Below, one piece after another: positions 27,601 through 36,203 of a DNA stretch of 64,000 nucleotides. The DNA comes from Streptomyces sp. B21-083 (GTDB lineage Bacteria; Actinomycetota; Actinomycetes; Streptomycetales; Streptomycetaceae): the NCBI RefSeq assembly GCF_036898825.1, contig NZ_JARUND010000001.1:3162001-3226000 (forward strand), written 5' to 3'. The notes beneath the pieces are model-generated. The model was not told the DNA's origin, did no database searches, and saw only the letters and a program-made list of their open reading frames with translations. The translations under genes and the position numbers were made by a program. Position 1 is the stretch's first letter. Each line of letters begins with the position of its first letter.

Positions 27601-28494
27601 CAGTACCTCTCGGACGACCAGGCCCGCTACAACGTCTACGACTCGCTGCTCTCCGAGTACGCGGTCATGGGCTTCGAGTACGGCTACTCGCTGGCCCGTC
27701 CCGAGTCCCTGGTGATGTGGGAGGCGCAGTTCGGCGACTTCGTCAACGGCGCGCAGACGGTGGTCGACGAGTACATCTCGGCGGCGGAGCAGAAGTGGGG
27801 CCAGACGTCCGGCGTCACGCTCCTGCTCCCCCACGGCTACGAGGGCCAGGGCCCGGACCACTCTTCCGCCCGCATCGAGCGGTTCCTCCAGCTGTGCGCC
27901 CAGAACAACATGACGGTCGCGCAGCCGACGCTCCCGTCGAACTACTTCCACCTTCTGCGGTGGCAGGTGCACAACCCGCACCACAAGCCGCTGGTGGTCT
28001 TCACCCCGAAGTCGATGCTGCGTCTCAAGGCGGCGGCGTCGAAGGCGGAGGAGTTCACGTCGGGCGCCTTCCGCCCGGTCATCGGTGACGAGTCCGTCGC
28101 CGCGGCCGACGTCCGCAGGGTCGTCTTCTGCGCCGGCAAGCTGTACTACGACCTTGAGGCCGAGCGGAAGAAGCGCGGCAACACGGACACGGCGATCATC
28201 CGCATCGAGCGCCTGTACCCGCTCCCGGGTGCGGAGCTCCAGGCGGAGATCGCCAAGTACCCGAACGCCGAGAAGTACCTGTGGGCGCAGGAGGAGCCGG
28301 CGAACCAGGGCGCGTGGCCCTTCATCGCCCTCAACCTGATCGACCACCTGGACCTCGCGGTCGGCGCGGACATCCCGCACGGCGAGCGCCTGAGGCGCAT
28401 CTCGCGCCCGGCGGGCTCGTCTCCGGCCGTGGGTTCGGCGAAGCGTCACCAGGCGGAGCAGGAGCAGCTGGTGCGTGAGGTGTTCGAGGCCTGA
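24655..28494 (+). CDS. kgd: Multifunctional 2-oxoglutarate dehydrogenase/decarboxylase (E1 with fused E2-like domain)
   Basis: About 1279 aa from GTG 24655 (an in-frame GTG at 24628 is possible). Residues about 1-50 are the conserved E1 N-terminal helix ([15 protein letters not shown]). An Ala/Pro-rich linker (to about 155) is followed by an E2-type succinyltransferase domain with His374 in TYDHRVIQG, and then the thiamine-diphosphate E1 part with [16 protein letters not shown] and [11 protein letters not shown]. There is no lipoyl domain. This is the actinobacterial Kgd/SucA architecture, which feeds the TCA cycle; in mycobacteria it is inhibited by GarA (family knowledge). Confidence 0.96.
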   Translation: MSPQSPSNSSSISTDEAPGNPAAAFGPNEWLVDEIYQQYLQDPNSVDRAWWDFFADYKPGAAAVPTATAGTAAAGAAETTPTPPAAPTATVTPTVPAPAPAAAPRPAAAAPAAAPAAPVAKPAAAAPAPAAAKPQPGASTGSTGAANAARTSAPQAADGPEFVTLRGPSAAVAKNMNASIEVPTATSVRAVPVKLLFDNRIVINNHLKRARGGKISFTHLIGYAMVQAIKAMPSMNYSFQEKDGKPTLVKPAHINFGLAIDLVKPNGDRQLVVAGIKKAETLNFFEFWQAYEDIVRRARDGKLTMDDFTGVTVSLTNPGGLGTVHSVPRLMPGQSVIMGVGSMDYPAEFQGTSQDTLNKLGIAKVMTLTSTYDHRVIQGAASGEFLRVVANSLLGENGFYDEIFEALRIPYEPVRWLKDIDASHDDDVTKAARVFELIHSYRVRGHVMADTDPLEYRQRKHPDLDITEHGLTLWDLEREFAVGGFAGKSLMKLRDILGVLRDSYCRTTGVEFMHIQDPKQRKWIQDRIERPHSNPEREEQLRILRRLNAAEAFETFLQTKYVGQKRFSLEGGESVIPLLDAVIDSAAESRLDEVVIGMAHRGRLNVLANIVGKSYAQIFREFEGNLDPKSMHGSGDVKYHLGAQGVFTGLDGEQINVSLAANPSHLETVDPVIEGIARAKQDIINKGGTDFTVLPVALHGDAAFAGQGVVAETLNMSQLRGYRTGGTVHIVINNQVGFTAAPESSRSSMYATDVARMIEAPIFHVNGDDPEAVVRIARLAFEFRQAFNKDVVIDLICYRRRGHNESDNPAFTQPLMYDLIDKKRSVRKLYTESLIGRGDITLEEAEQALQDFQGQLEKVFTEVREAVSAPAEAHVPDPQAEFPVAVQTAISQEVVKRIAESQVNIPDQVTVHPRLLPQLQRRAAMIEDGTIDWGMGETLAIGSLLLEGTPVRLSGQDSRRGTFGQRHAVLIDRVTGGDYTPLQYLSDDQARYNVYDSLLSEYAVMGFEYGYSLARPESLVMWEAQFGDFVNGAQTVVDEYISAAEQKWGQTSGVTLLLPHGYEGQGPDHSSARIERFLQLCAQNNMTVAQPTLPSNYFHLLRWQVHNPHHKPLVVFTPKSMLRLKAAASKAEEFTSGAFRPVIGDESVAAADVRRVVFCAGKLYYDLEAERKKRGNTDTAIIRIERLYPLPGAELQAEIAKYPNAEKYLWAQEEPANQGAWPFIALNLIDHLDLAVGADIPHGERLRRISRPAGSSPAVGSAKRHQAEQEQLVREVFEA

Positions 28495-28520
28495 GCCTCT
28501 GAACACGCCTGACGGCACAG

Positions 28521-28549
28521 GGCCCGGCACCGGAATTCGGTGCCGGGCC
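28521..28549 (+). terminator. Terminator hairpin after kgd
   Basis: Perfect 12-bp stem GGCCCGGCACCG / CGGTGCCGGGCC around a GAATT loop, starting 26 nt after the kgd stop. A short TTCGT tail follows rather than a long T-tract. Confidence 0.8.
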
Positions 28550-28662
28550 TTCGTCATGTGCCGTCCGTGCGGCTCCGCATAACCTTGAGAGGTACGAACG
28601 GTGGCCGCGGCCCCGATCGCCAGTCCCCACCACCGGCCCCAGCAGTCCCCAGGAGAACATCC

Positions 28663-28842
28663 GTGTACTTCACCGACCGAGGCATCGAAGAACTGGAGAA
28701 GCGGCGCGGCGAGGAGGAGGTCACCTTCGAGTGGCTCGCCGAGCAGCTGCGGACCTTCGTCGACCTCAATCCCGACTTCGAGGTACCGGTGGAGCGCCTG
28801 GCGACCTGGCTGGCACGGCTGGACGACGAGGACGACGAGTAG
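28663..28842 (+). CDS. Small DUF6104 protein
   Basis: 59 aa from GTG 28663 with AGGAG 9 nt upstream. The sequence MYFTDRGIEELEKRRGEEE ... WLAEQLRTFVDLNP ... ATWLARLDDEDDE is highly acidic, helical and soluble. I recognise it as the DUF6104 family, common in Streptomyces and without a known role. It lies alone between the kgd terminator and the DUF4097 promoter. Confidence 0.85.
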   Translation: MYFTDRGIEELEKRRGEEEVTFEWLAEQLRTFVDLNPDFEVPVERLATWLARLDDEDDE

Positions 28843-28894
28843 GCCGGACCGGAGCAGGCCGGAACGGGGTGGGCCGCGTCCCCGAACGAGTGTC

Positions 28895-28943
28895 TTGACT
28901 TCCCGTGAGCGCGATATATCGTGAATAGCAGAAGACGCGATAT
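28895..28943 (+). promoter_or_regulatory. Promoter and palindromic operator for the DUF4097-PadR operon
   Basis: TTGACT (28895-28900) and TATCGT (28917-28922), 16 nt apart, resemble a housekeeping promoter. The -10 overlaps a perfect CGATATATCG palindrome (28912-28921), and a second CGCGATAT lies 24 nt downstream (28936-28943). A binding site for the PadR protein of the same operon is inferred. Confidence 0.6.
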
Positions 28944-29006
28944 GGCGCGTTGCGTTCTGTCGCCTTCGGCTGTCGAGCATGTCCGTTCACCCAGGGGGTC
29001 CGCATT

Positions 29007-29921
29007 ATGTCCACCACGTCCGAGTGGTCCGTCAAAGAGCCCGGAAAGCTCACCTTCGACGAACCGGTCACAGGCCTGCACGTACGCATCGTCAACGGAA
29101 CGGTGAACGTCGTGGGCACCGAGGACAGTTCCGCCCGCCTGGAGGTCTCCGAGATCGAGGGCCCACCCCTGGTGGTGACCCAGGAGAACGGCGTCCTGAC
29201 AGTGGCGTACGAGGACCTGCCCTGGAAGGGCCTCCTCAAATGGCTTGACCGCAAGGGCTGGCGCCGCAGCGCGGTCGTCTCCCTGGCCGTCCCGGCCCAC
29301 ACGCGTGTGGAGGTGGGCGTGGTCGGCGCGGGCGCGGTGGTCTCGGGGGTCGACGGACCGACGGTGGTGAAGGGCGTCACCGGCGACACGACTCTCGTCG
29401 GCCTGTCCGGCCCGGTCCGCGCCGACACGGTCTCGGGCAACCTGGAGGCCCAGGCGGTCACGGGCGACCTGCGATTCAACTCGGTCTCCGGTGACCTCAC
29501 CGTCGTCGAGGGCTCCGGACCCTCCGTCCGCGCGGAGTCGGTGAGCGGCTCCATGATCGTCGACCTCGACCCGGAGGGGCCGACGGACGTGCAGCTGACG
29601 AACGTCTCGGGCGAGATCGCCATCCGGCTCCCTCACCCGGCGGACGCCGACGTGGAGGCGAACACGGCGAGCGGCAAGATCTCGAACGCCTTCGACGGCC
29701 TCCGCGTCCACGGCCAGTGGGGCGCCCACCGCGTCACGGGCCGACTGGGCGCGGGCACGGGCAAGCTGCGGGCGACGACGGTCTCCGGGTCCATCGCCCT
29801 GCTCCGCCGCCCCCAGCAGGAGGACGAGCAGACCGACCCCACCCCGGCCGACCCCACCCCCACCGAGAACCAGTCCGCCCCGGGGGACGATTCAGGATCC
29901 ACGAACAAGAAGGTGCTCTGA
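29007..29921 (+). CDS. DUF4097 beta-helix-like (adhesin-fold) protein
   Basis: 304 aa from the ATG at 29007. Residues about 90-255 repeat short VSGDLTV / VTGDTTLV / VSGEIAI / TASGKIS units, the hallmark of DUF4097 (LiaG-like) right-handed beta folds. There is no signal peptide. A disordered Pro/Thr/Asp-rich tail ends at 29921, one base before the PadR start. In Bacillus, related proteins belong to cell-envelope stress operons; here this is only an analogy. Confidence 0.88.
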   Translation: MSTTSEWSVKEPGKLTFDEPVTGLHVRIVNGTVNVVGTEDSSARLEVSEIEGPPLVVTQENGVLTVAYEDLPWKGLLKWLDRKGWRRSAVVSLAVPAHTRVEVGVVGAGAVVSGVDGPTVVKGVTGDTTLVGLSGPVRADTVSGNLEAQAVTGDLRFNSVSGDLTVVEGSGPSVRAESVSGSMIVDLDPEGPTDVQLTNVSGEIAIRLPHPADADVEANTASGKISNAFDGLRVHGQWGAHRVTGRLGAGTGKLRATTVSGSIALLRRPQQEDEQTDPTPADPTPTENQSAPGDDSGSTNKKVL

Positions 29922-29922
29922 C

Positions 29923-31011
29923 ATGCCTCCCGTCTTCGCCCACGGCCGCCTGCGCCTCTACCTGCTGAAGCTGCTGGACGAGGCTCCCCGCCACGGCTAC
30001 GAGGTGATCCGCCTCCTGGAGGAGCGCTTCCAGGGGCTGTACGCGCCGTCTGCGGGCACCGTGTACCCGCGCCTGGCCAAGCTGGAGACCGAGGGCCTGG
30101 TCACACACACCACCGAGGGCGGCCGAAAGGTGTACGCGATCACGGACGCGGGCCGCGCCGAGCTGGCCGACCGCAGCGGTGAACTGGCCGACCTGGAACT
30201 GGAGATCCGCGAGTCGGTGGCCGAACTCGCCGCCGAGATCCGGGCCGACGTCCGGGGCGCGGCGGGCGATCTGCGCCGGGAGGTGCGCGCGGCGGCGAGC
30301 GAGGCCCGCAGAGGCCCCGGAGCCGCGCAGGGCGCCCCGTTCGGGGACCACGCGGACGTCGGCGACAAGGAGGCGTGGCGCGCCGCGAAGGAGGAGATGC
30401 GGCGAGCCAAGCAGGAGTGGAAGGAGCAGGCCCGGCGCGCGAAGGACGAGAGCCGCCGGGCCCGTGAGGAGGCCCAGCGGGCCAGGCGCCAGGCCAAGGA
30501 GGCCCAGGAACACGCCCGCGCCCAGGCCCAGGAGGAGGTCCAGCGCATCGCCAGGCGCGTCCAAGAGCAGGTCCAGGACCACTTCACGAGGGGCGACTGG
30601 CCGACAGGCGTCCGAGAGGGCCTGACCGAACTGGCCAAGGAGTTCGGCGAGTTCGGAAAGGACTTCGGCAAGAACCTCGGCAAGGACATCGGCCAGGGCC
30701 TGGGCAAGGACTTCGGTTTCCCCCGCGCCGGCGGCACCACGGCCCCCGCAGCACCGGAACGGGAGCACCCGGAGTACACGGACACTCCCCCGGACTTCCC
30801 GGCCGGCTACGAACCGCCGACCTGGGCCCACGAGGACTCCACCGGCAACCCGGCCCGCGACCTGGACCGCCTCCTAGACCGCTTCCGCGACGACATCCGG
30901 GACACGGCCCGCGACCACGGTGTCACGGAACCCCAGGTCCACGAGATCCGCAGCCACCTGTCCGCGGCGGCGGCACTGGTGGAGGCGACCCTGCGGACAC
31001 CGAAGCCATAA
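29923..31011 (+). CDS. PadR-family regulator with long helical C-terminus
   Basis: 362 aa, much longer than a typical PadR (110-180 aa). The winged helix occupies about residues 8-85 (LRLYLLKLLDEAPRHGYEVIRLLEERF ... GTVYPRLAKLETEGLV). Residues about 90-260 are a highly charged coiled coil (RRAKQEWKEQARRAKDES). A GKDFGKNLGKDIGQGLGKDFG repeat and a Pro-rich segment follow, and the C-terminal 65 residues are helical. It is encoded 1 nt after the DUF4097 gene and probably autoregulates the operon. The coiled coil may multimerise or bind a partner. Confidence 0.9.
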   Translation: MPPVFAHGRLRLYLLKLLDEAPRHGYEVIRLLEERFQGLYAPSAGTVYPRLAKLETEGLVTHTTEGGRKVYAITDAGRAELADRSGELADLELEIRESVAELAAEIRADVRGAAGDLRREVRAAASEARRGPGAAQGAPFGDHADVGDKEAWRAAKEEMRRAKQEWKEQARRAKDESRRAREEAQRARRQAKEAQEHARAQAQEEVQRIARRVQEQVQDHFTRGDWPTGVREGLTELAKEFGEFGKDFGKNLGKDIGQGLGKDFGFPRAGGTTAPAAPEREHPEYTDTPPDFPAGYEPPTWAHEDSTGNPARDLDRLLDRFRDDIRDTARDHGVTEPQVHEIRSHLSAAAALVEATLRTPKP

Positions 31012-31022
31012 GGGAAAAAGGA

Positions 31023-31043
31023 GAGGAGGGAGGCTCCCTCCTC
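31023..31043. terminator. Bidirectional terminator between convergent padR and Clp-N genes
   Basis: Perfect inverted repeat GAGGAGGGAG-G-CTCCCTCCTC, preceded by GGGAAAAAGGA. It overlaps the stop codon of the minus-strand gene. Confidence 0.6.
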
Positions 31044-31608
31044 AGCCCGCCTTCGCCTCGCCCTCGCCGTACAGCACCCGGCTCAGACCGCCGTACGTGA
31101 CTCCCTGATCGGCGAGGACCTCTGACGGCACACCCGGGCGGACCGTCAGGGCGAGGAGGATGTGTTCGTCGCCGATCCGGCGGTCCCGACGGGCCACGGC
31201 GATGCGCAGGCACCTCTCCAGCACCTCCTTGGCGTCCCGGCTGAAGGATCGGCGCCCCGACGACAACCACCCCCTGCCCTGAGGGTCGCCCGACATCGCG
31301 CCGACGCCGTGCACCTCCTCGACGCGGGAGACGATGTCGGACACATCGATTCCGAGCCCGGCGAGGGCATCGGCCTCGGCCTGGGACAGTCCGGCGCGGC
31401 GCCGGGCGTCGGCCAGGGCAGCCTTGACCGACTCCTTGCGGTCGGCGAGGCCGAGCGAGGCCAGCGCGAAGGAGGCCCTGCCGGCTTCCCGGTCGAGCAA
31501 TGCGAGCAGCAGGTGCTCGGCGTCGACAGACCGACTGCCGACGCGCTCGGAGTGCTCGACGGCACCCTGCACCACAGCGCGCGCATCGCTCGTGAACCGT
31601 TCGAACAT
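31042..31608 (-). CDS. Clp N-domain protein (ClpC-like, no ATPase)
   Basis: 188 aa from the ATG at 31608 (GGGAGG upstream). Two Clp-N repeats are visible: FTSDARAVVQGAVEHSERVGSR ... DAEHLLLALL and FSRDAKEVLERCLRIAVARRDRR ... DEHILLALT. No AAA+ module follows, so it resembles stand-alone Clp N-domain proteins that may bind substrates or adaptors. Its start overlaps the stop of the upstream HTH gene (TGATG), so the two form one operon. Confidence 0.9.
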   Translation of the reverse strand: MFERFTSDARAVVQGAVEHSERVGSRSVDAEHLLLALLDREAGRASFALASLGLADRKESVKAALADARRRAGLSQAEADALAGLGIDVSDIVSRVEEVHGVGAMSGDPQGRGWLSSGRRSFSRDAKEVLERCLRIAVARRDRRIGDEHILLALTVRPGVPSEVLADQGVTYGGLSRVLYGEGEAKAG

Positions 31609-31817
31609 CACTGCCTCCCGTGTTTCTTGTGGACGGCCTGCCTGCTGACACCGAGTTCCGCGGCGATCTCCTGCCACGACCAGCCCTGGTTGCGCGCACT
31701 GCGCACCTGCACGGACTCCAACTGCTCGACCAGCTTCCGCAGCGCGGAGACGGCTCGCAGTCCGATCCGCGGGTCACGGTCACCCGCGCGCTCGGCGAGA
31801 TCTGTTGCTTCGGTCAT
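31608..31817 (-). CDS. Small helix-turn-helix protein
   Basis: 69 aa from the ATG at 31817. N-terminal helix (AERAGDRDPRIGLRAVSALRKLVEQLE), then an HTH (WSWQEIAAELGVSRQAVHKKHGR). The frame is also open upstream to 31874, but that part would read through the operators. It is coupled to the Clp-N gene and is the likely ligand of the paired palindromes just upstream. Confidence 0.82.
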   Translation of the reverse strand: MTEATDLAERAGDRDPRIGLRAVSALRKLVEQLESVQVRSARNQGWSWQEIAAELGVSRQAVHKKHGRQ

Positions 31818-31820
31818 GAC

Positions 31821-31864
31821 GTCAACATAGGTTGACACTATCGAGCCCGTCAACCCTGGTTGAC
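31821..31864. promoter_or_regulatory. Paired GTCAAC-N4-GTTGAC operators
   Basis: Two perfect palindromes, GTCAAC-ATAG-GTTGAC (31821-31836) and GTCAAC-CCTG-GTTGAC (31849-31864), are centred 28 bp apart. They begin 4 bp upstream of the HTH gene start. Autoregulation by that HTH protein is inferred. Confidence 0.8.
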
Positions 31865-31957
31865 ATCTCGGCATCTCGGGGTGTCGCGAACATGCGAACG
31901 GCGGGCCCGGAGACCCGGGCCCGCCGCAGCCGAACGGAGGTCAGCACATGCCGGTGA

Positions 31958-32923
31958 TCAGGACATGGTCAGGACGATCTTGCCGAACTGGTCGCCGGAT
32001 TCGAGGCGTTCGAAGCCCTCGCGGGCCCGGTCCAGCGGAAGCACCTCGTCGATGACGGGGCGTACGCCGGTGGCGGCGCAGAAGGACAGCAGGTCCTCCA
32101 GTTCGTCCTTCGTACCCATCGTCGAGCCGACGACCTTGAGTTCGAGGAAGAAGATGCGGGTCAGTTCGGCGTGCGAGGGGCGGTCCCCGCTGGTGGCGCC
32201 GGAGATGACGAGGGTGCCGCCGGGCCGCAGCGACTTGACCGAGTGCGACCAGGTGGCCGCCCCGACCGTCTCGATCACGGCGTCCACGCGCTGCGGCAGC
32301 CGCGCCCCGGACTCCACCGCCTCGACGGCGCCCAGCTCCAGCGCCCGCTTCCGCTTCGCCTCGTCCCGGCTGGTTGCGAAGACCCGCAGCCCCGCCGCCT
32401 TGCCGAGCACGATCGCGGCGGTCGCGACACCGCCACCGGCGCCCTGCACCAGTACCGAGTCGCCGGGGCGTACGCCAGCGTTGGTGAAGAGCATGCGGTA
32501 CGCCGTCAGCCAGGCCGTGGGCAGACAGGCCGCCTCCGCGAAGGAGAGCTCCTTGGGCTTGGGCAGGACGTTCCAGGCCGGTACGGCGACCTGCTCGGCG
32601 AAGGTGCCCTGGTAGCGCTCGGTGAGGATGGAACGGGGTTCCTTGGGGCCGACGCCGTGGCCGGTCTGGCCGATGACGGAGTGCAGGACGACCTCGTTGC
32701 CGTCCGCGTCGACGCCGGCGGCGTCACAGCCGAGGATCATCGGCAGACGGTCCTCGGGGAGTCCGACTCCACGCAGGGACCAGAGGTCGTGGTGGTTGAG
32801 CGAGGCGGCCCTGACGTCGACCGTCGTCCAGCCGGGACGCGCCTCGGGGGCTGGGCGGTCACCCAACTCCAGCCCGTCGAGCGGATGGTCGGGGTCGATG
32901 CGGGCGGCGTAGGCAGCGAACAT
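31958..32923 (-). CDS. Zinc-type/quinone oxidoreductase-like alcohol dehydrogenase
   Basis: 321 aa from the ATG at 32923, a medium-chain dehydrogenase/reductase. The N-terminal GroES-like domain (SLNHHDLWSLRGVG ... ILGCDAAGV) lacks the structural-zinc Cys cluster. The Rossmann domain has VQGAGGGVATAAIVLGKAAG for NAD(P)H binding. It is probably a quinone oxidoreductase or enoyl reductase-like enzyme; the substrate is unknown. It stands alone, divergent from the operator pair on its left. Confidence 0.9.
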   Translation of the reverse strand: MFAAYAARIDPDHPLDGLELGDRPAPEARPGWTTVDVRAASLNHHDLWSLRGVGLPEDRLPMILGCDAAGVDADGNEVVLHSVIGQTGHGVGPKEPRSILTERYQGTFAEQVAVPAWNVLPKPKELSFAEAACLPTAWLTAYRMLFTNAGVRPGDSVLVQGAGGGVATAAIVLGKAAGLRVFATSRDEAKRKRALELGAVEAVESGARLPQRVDAVIETVGAATWSHSVKSLRPGGTLVISGATSGDRPSHAELTRIFFLELKVVGSTMGTKDELEDLLSFCAATGVRPVIDEVLPLDRAREGFERLESGDQFGKIVLTMS

Positions 32924-33030
32924 GACCTTGACGATAGGGGGCGTGGCGGGCCGGGGGAACGACACGGCGCTGTGACACACGCCCTGTTGAGTTTCGCCCC
33001 CGCCACCCTTACCAATCCCAGCACGGCCCC

Positions 33031-33181
33031 GCACCCCCAGCCCGTCCGGCACCTCTCCAGCCCCGGCCCGCACCCCCAAACCCGTCCGGCGCTTGAGGAC
33101 GAGGCCCGCACCCCCAGCCCGTCCGGCGCTTGAGGACAAAGCCCGCACCCCCAGCCCGTCCGGCGTTTGAGGACGAGGCCC
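33031..33181. repeat. Tandem 37-38 bp repeats (four units)
   Basis: Units beginning GCACCCCCAGCCCGTCCGGC occur at about 33031, 33070, 33108 and 33145. The last three contain GCTTGAGGAC or GTTTGAGGAC; the first is diverged. The repeat type is frequent between Streptomyces genes. A hairpin CTGGGGG-CGCAG-CCCCCAG follows at 33203-33221. The whole 32924-33295 stretch has no gene. Confidence 0.82.
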
Positions 33182-33295
33182 GTTCAGGGACGACAGGGGG
33201 GTCTGGGGGCGCAGCCCCCAGGGATGGGACGGGTAGGGGCGGCGGGGGCGAGATGACCCCGCCGCCACGGACGGAGCCACCCCTGAAAACAACCC

Positions 33296-34504
33296 TCAGC
33301 GCCGAGCGACACCCTCGGCCCGAGCCGCCGCGGCGACCGCCGCGGTAACGGCAGGAGCCACCCGCGGGTCGAACGGCGACGGAATCACGTAATCGGCGGC
33401 CAGATCGTCACCGACGACAGCCGCGAGCGCGTCCGCCGCCGCGATCTTCATCCCCTCCGTGATCCGGGACGCCCGCACCTGCAGCGCCCCCGCGAAGATC
33501 CCCGGGAACGCCAGCACGTTGTTGATCTGGTTCGGGAAGTCCGAGCGCCCGGTCGCGACAACCGCCGCGTACTTGTGCGCCACATCGGGGTGCACCTCGG
33601 GGTCCGGGTTGGCCATCGCGAACACGAACGCGTCCTTGGCCATCGAAGCCACCGCCGCCTCCGGGACCGTACCGCCGGAGACGCCGATGAAGACGTCGGC
33701 GCCCGCGAGGGCGCTCTCCAGCGACCCCGTCAGACCGGCCTTGTTCGTCAGCTCGGCCAGCTCGCGCTTGACCGGCGTGAGGTCGTCCCGGTCCGCCGAG
33801 ACGATGCCCTTGCGGTCGGCGACGGCGACATCGCCGAGGCCCGCCTCAAGGAGGAACTTCGCGATGGCGACGCCCGCCGCACCCGCGCCCGAGATCACTC
33901 CCCGCAGCTCCCCGAGCCCCCGCCCGGTCAGCCGCGCCGCGTTGCGCAGGGCCGCCAGCGTCACGACCGCCGTGCCGTGCTGGTCGTCGTGGAACACGGG
34001 GATGTCCAGCTGCTCCTGGAGCCGCCGCTCGATCTCGAAGCAGCGGGGTGCCGAGATGTCCTCCAGGTTGACCCCACCGAAGGACGGCGCCAGTCGGACC
34101 ACCGTCTCGATGATCTCGTCGACGCCCGTGCAGGCCAGCGCGATCGGGACCGCGTCCACACCGCCGAACTGCTTGAACAGGATCGCCTTGCCCTCCATCA
34201 CCGGGAGGGATGCCTCGGGACCGATGTCCCCGAGCCCGAGGACCGCCGTACCGTCCGTCACGACCGCGACGACGGACGACTTCCAGGTGTAGTCGTTGAC
34301 GAGGTCGGGCTGCTCGGCGATGGCGGTGCACACCCGGGCCACACCGGGCGTGTACGCGAGGGACAGGTCGTCCTTGTCACGGATGGGCACGGTGGCCTGC
34401 ACGGCCATCTTGCCGCCCCGGTGCAGAGCGAACGCCGGGTCGAACTCACCGGCGTCACTGTCGGTGACGATGTCGCTGCGAGGATTGACGATCTCCGCTG
34501 CCAC
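33296..34504 (-). CDS. NAD(P)-dependent malic enzyme
   Basis: 402 aa from GTG 34504 (AAGGGG upstream). N-terminal malic domain with SLAYTPGVARVC, the catalytic Lys region GKAILFKQFGG, and metal ligands in LEDISAPRCFEIE and FHDDQHGTA. The Rossmann domain has GAGAAGVAIAKFLL. It decarboxylates malate to pyruvate in the cytosol. The short bacterial length indicates no phosphotransacetylase fusion. In S. coelicolor an NAD-type malic enzyme lies in this neighbourhood (recollection), so NAD is the likelier cofactor. Confidence 0.95.
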   Translation of the reverse strand: MAAEIVNPRSDIVTDSDAGEFDPAFALHRGGKMAVQATVPIRDKDDLSLAYTPGVARVCTAIAEQPDLVNDYTWKSSVVAVVTDGTAVLGLGDIGPEASLPVMEGKAILFKQFGGVDAVPIALACTGVDEIIETVVRLAPSFGGVNLEDISAPRCFEIERRLQEQLDIPVFHDDQHGTAVVTLAALRNAARLTGRGLGELRGVISGAGAAGVAIAKFLLEAGLGDVAVADRKGIVSADRDDLTPVKRELAELTNKAGLTGSLESALAGADVFIGVSGGTVPEAAVASMAKDAFVFAMANPDPEVHPDVAHKYAAVVATGRSDFPNQINNVLAFPGIFAGALQVRASRITEGMKIAAADALAAVVGDDLAADYVIPSPFDPRVAPAVTAAVAAAARAEGVARR

Positions 34505-35208
34505 TTTGTTACCCCTTAAGTCTTCAAGGTTGGAGGGTGACCACTCCTGGTGAGGGGTGGGCGGGCACCGCGCAAGGCCCCGGTGAGTGATGCGCACGGG
34601 CACGAGCGCGACGGGCGCGCCGCACACGCGCCCTGAGCCCCGGATGAGGGGTGTAAAGAACCTTCTTACCGGACGGAGGACACCGACGACGACCCCATAA
34701 CGCGAAGGTCACACGGGGGCGGCACGACTCATCCCTACACATGGCCACATACTCGGGCATGATCGATCAAATCGAGAGGCGTACAGGGCCCGAATCGCAA
34801 GCAAGGCGCAAGCCGACGCGATCTGGACGGCATCAAGACGGGATCAGGCCGGGAGCGGGTCGGGATCAAGTCGGGGCGGGGTCCTCACTCGGCTGTACGT
34901 ACGGATGCAACAGCCGCTCACCTGGCGAGATGCACCGAAGATCTTCCGGCCGGAACGAATGATTCCCGTAGAAGATCCGGGAAGGTCCGGCTCTGGTGCA
35001 CCGACCTGACGCCGCACGGGGGTCACCCGTTATCCGATTTTGACATGGCCGGTCGTCTGAATGCCTCAGTCCGAATGGCAAGATGCCGTAATCACACAAG
35101 GTCGCGACACTCAAAGATGCGTGCACCAGCCGACCCGCCGGAATCGTCCGCCCTCCGGGGCAGGCGCCGGCCCCAATGGCACACCATCACCCGCCGGAGG
35201 AACCCACC
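34505..35208. other. 704-nt intergenic region, malic enzyme / ABC transporter promoters
   Basis: No gene supported; short open frames here lack Streptomyces codon bias. It contains a small palindrome AAGAA-CC-TTCTT (34656-34667) and a TTGACA hexamer at 35040-35045 that could be a -35 element for the transporter operon, with no convincing -10. Confidence 0.4.
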
Positions 35209-36162
35209 ATGACCGCAAGCTCCACCCTTCGTACGACCGCCGCGCACAACCGGCTAGCCGCGGTCGGTGCGATCGCGGTCGCGGGCGCCCTGCTGCTCAC
35301 CGGATGCGGTGACCAGACCAAGGACAAGGGCACGGGCTCGGACACCGCCTCGACGAGCTCCGCCCCGCTGGCCGCCAAGCTGCCCCAGGCCATCCGGGAC
35401 AAGGGCGTTGTCACGGTCGGCTCGGACATCGCGTACGCGCCGGTCGAGTTCAAGGACGACTCCGGCAAGACGGTCGGTATCGACCCGGACCTCGCGGACG
35501 CCATGGGCAAGCAGCTCGGTGTGACGTTCAAGTTCGAGAACGGCACCTTCGACACCCTGATCACGGGCCTGCGCTCCAAGCGGTACGACATCGCCATGTC
35601 CGCGATGACCGACACCAAGGACCGCCAGGAGGGCACCGAGAACGGCAAGAAGGTCGGCGAGGGCGTCGACTTCGTCGACTACTTCACCGCCGGTGTCTCG
35701 ATCTACACCAAGAAGGGCGACGACCAGGGCATCAAGACCTGGGCCGACCTGTGTGGCAAGAAGATCGCGGTCCAGCGCGGCACGGTCTCCGAGGACCTCG
35801 CCAAGGCCGAGACGAAGAAGTGCACGGGTGGCAAGAAGATCGCCATCGAGTCGTACGACAACGACCAGCAGGCCCAGACCCGGGTGCGCGCGGGCGGCGC
35901 CAACGCCGGTTCCTCCGACTTCCCGGTCACGGCGTACGCGGTGAAGACCTCGGGCGGCGGCAACGACTTCCAGGTCGTCGGCGAGCAGGTCGAGGCGGCG
36001 CCGTACGGCATCGCGGTCGCCAAGACGAACACGCAGCTGCGGGACGCCCTGCAGGCCGCGCTCGACGCGATCATCAAGAACGGCGAGTACGGCAAGATCA
36101 TCGCCAAGTGGGGCGTCGAGGACGGCGCCGTGACCTCGGCCACCGTCAACGGCGGCAAGTGA
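35209..36162 (+). CDS. ABC transporter substrate-binding lipoprotein (polar amino acids)
   Basis: 317 aa from the ATG at 35209, behind GGAGGA. Lipoprotein signal with lipobox LLTGC, then a family 3 solute-binding domain (VVTVGSDIAYAPVEF, GIDPDLADAMGKQLG, RYDIAMSAMTDT, AVQRGTVSEDLA). It captures an amino acid, probably polar or glutamate-like, outside the membrane for the permease and ATPase genes that follow at 36204 and 37138. First gene of a three-gene operon. Confidence 0.94.
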   Translation: MTASSTLRTTAAHNRLAAVGAIAVAGALLLTGCGDQTKDKGTGSDTASTSSAPLAAKLPQAIRDKGVVTVGSDIAYAPVEFKDDSGKTVGIDPDLADAMGKQLGVTFKFENGTFDTLITGLRSKRYDIAMSAMTDTKDRQEGTENGKKVGEGVDFVDYFTAGVSIYTKKGDDQGIKTWADLCGKKIAVQRGTVSEDLAKAETKKCTGGKKIAIESYDNDQQAQTRVRAGGANAGSSDFPVTAYAVKTSGGGNDFQVVGEQVEAAPYGIAVAKTNTQLRDALQAALDAIIKNGEYGKIIAKWGVEDGAVTSATVNGGK

Positions 36163-36203
36163 CCCCGGCTCACCGAAGCTACGGGCGCTGAAAGGCAACA
36201 TCC

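Noticed and set aside
24679..28980. 1433-aa minus-strand open frame opposite kgd
   Set aside because: Antisense shadow of a clear kgd gene; its composition (Val/Leu/Arg/Asp/Gly-rich, no family features) is typical of high-GC mirror frames.
31821..31874. Longer HTH protein starting at 31874
   Set aside because: The extra N-terminal residues would be translated from the operator palindromes; the ATG at 31817 gives the compact domain.
33031..33181. CRISPR array
   Set aside because: Units are contiguous tandem repeats without unique spacers, and no cas genes are nearby.
34741..35126. Short open frames in the 704-nt gap before the ABC transporter
   Set aside because: Codon use and composition unlike neighbouring genes; nothing recognisable.
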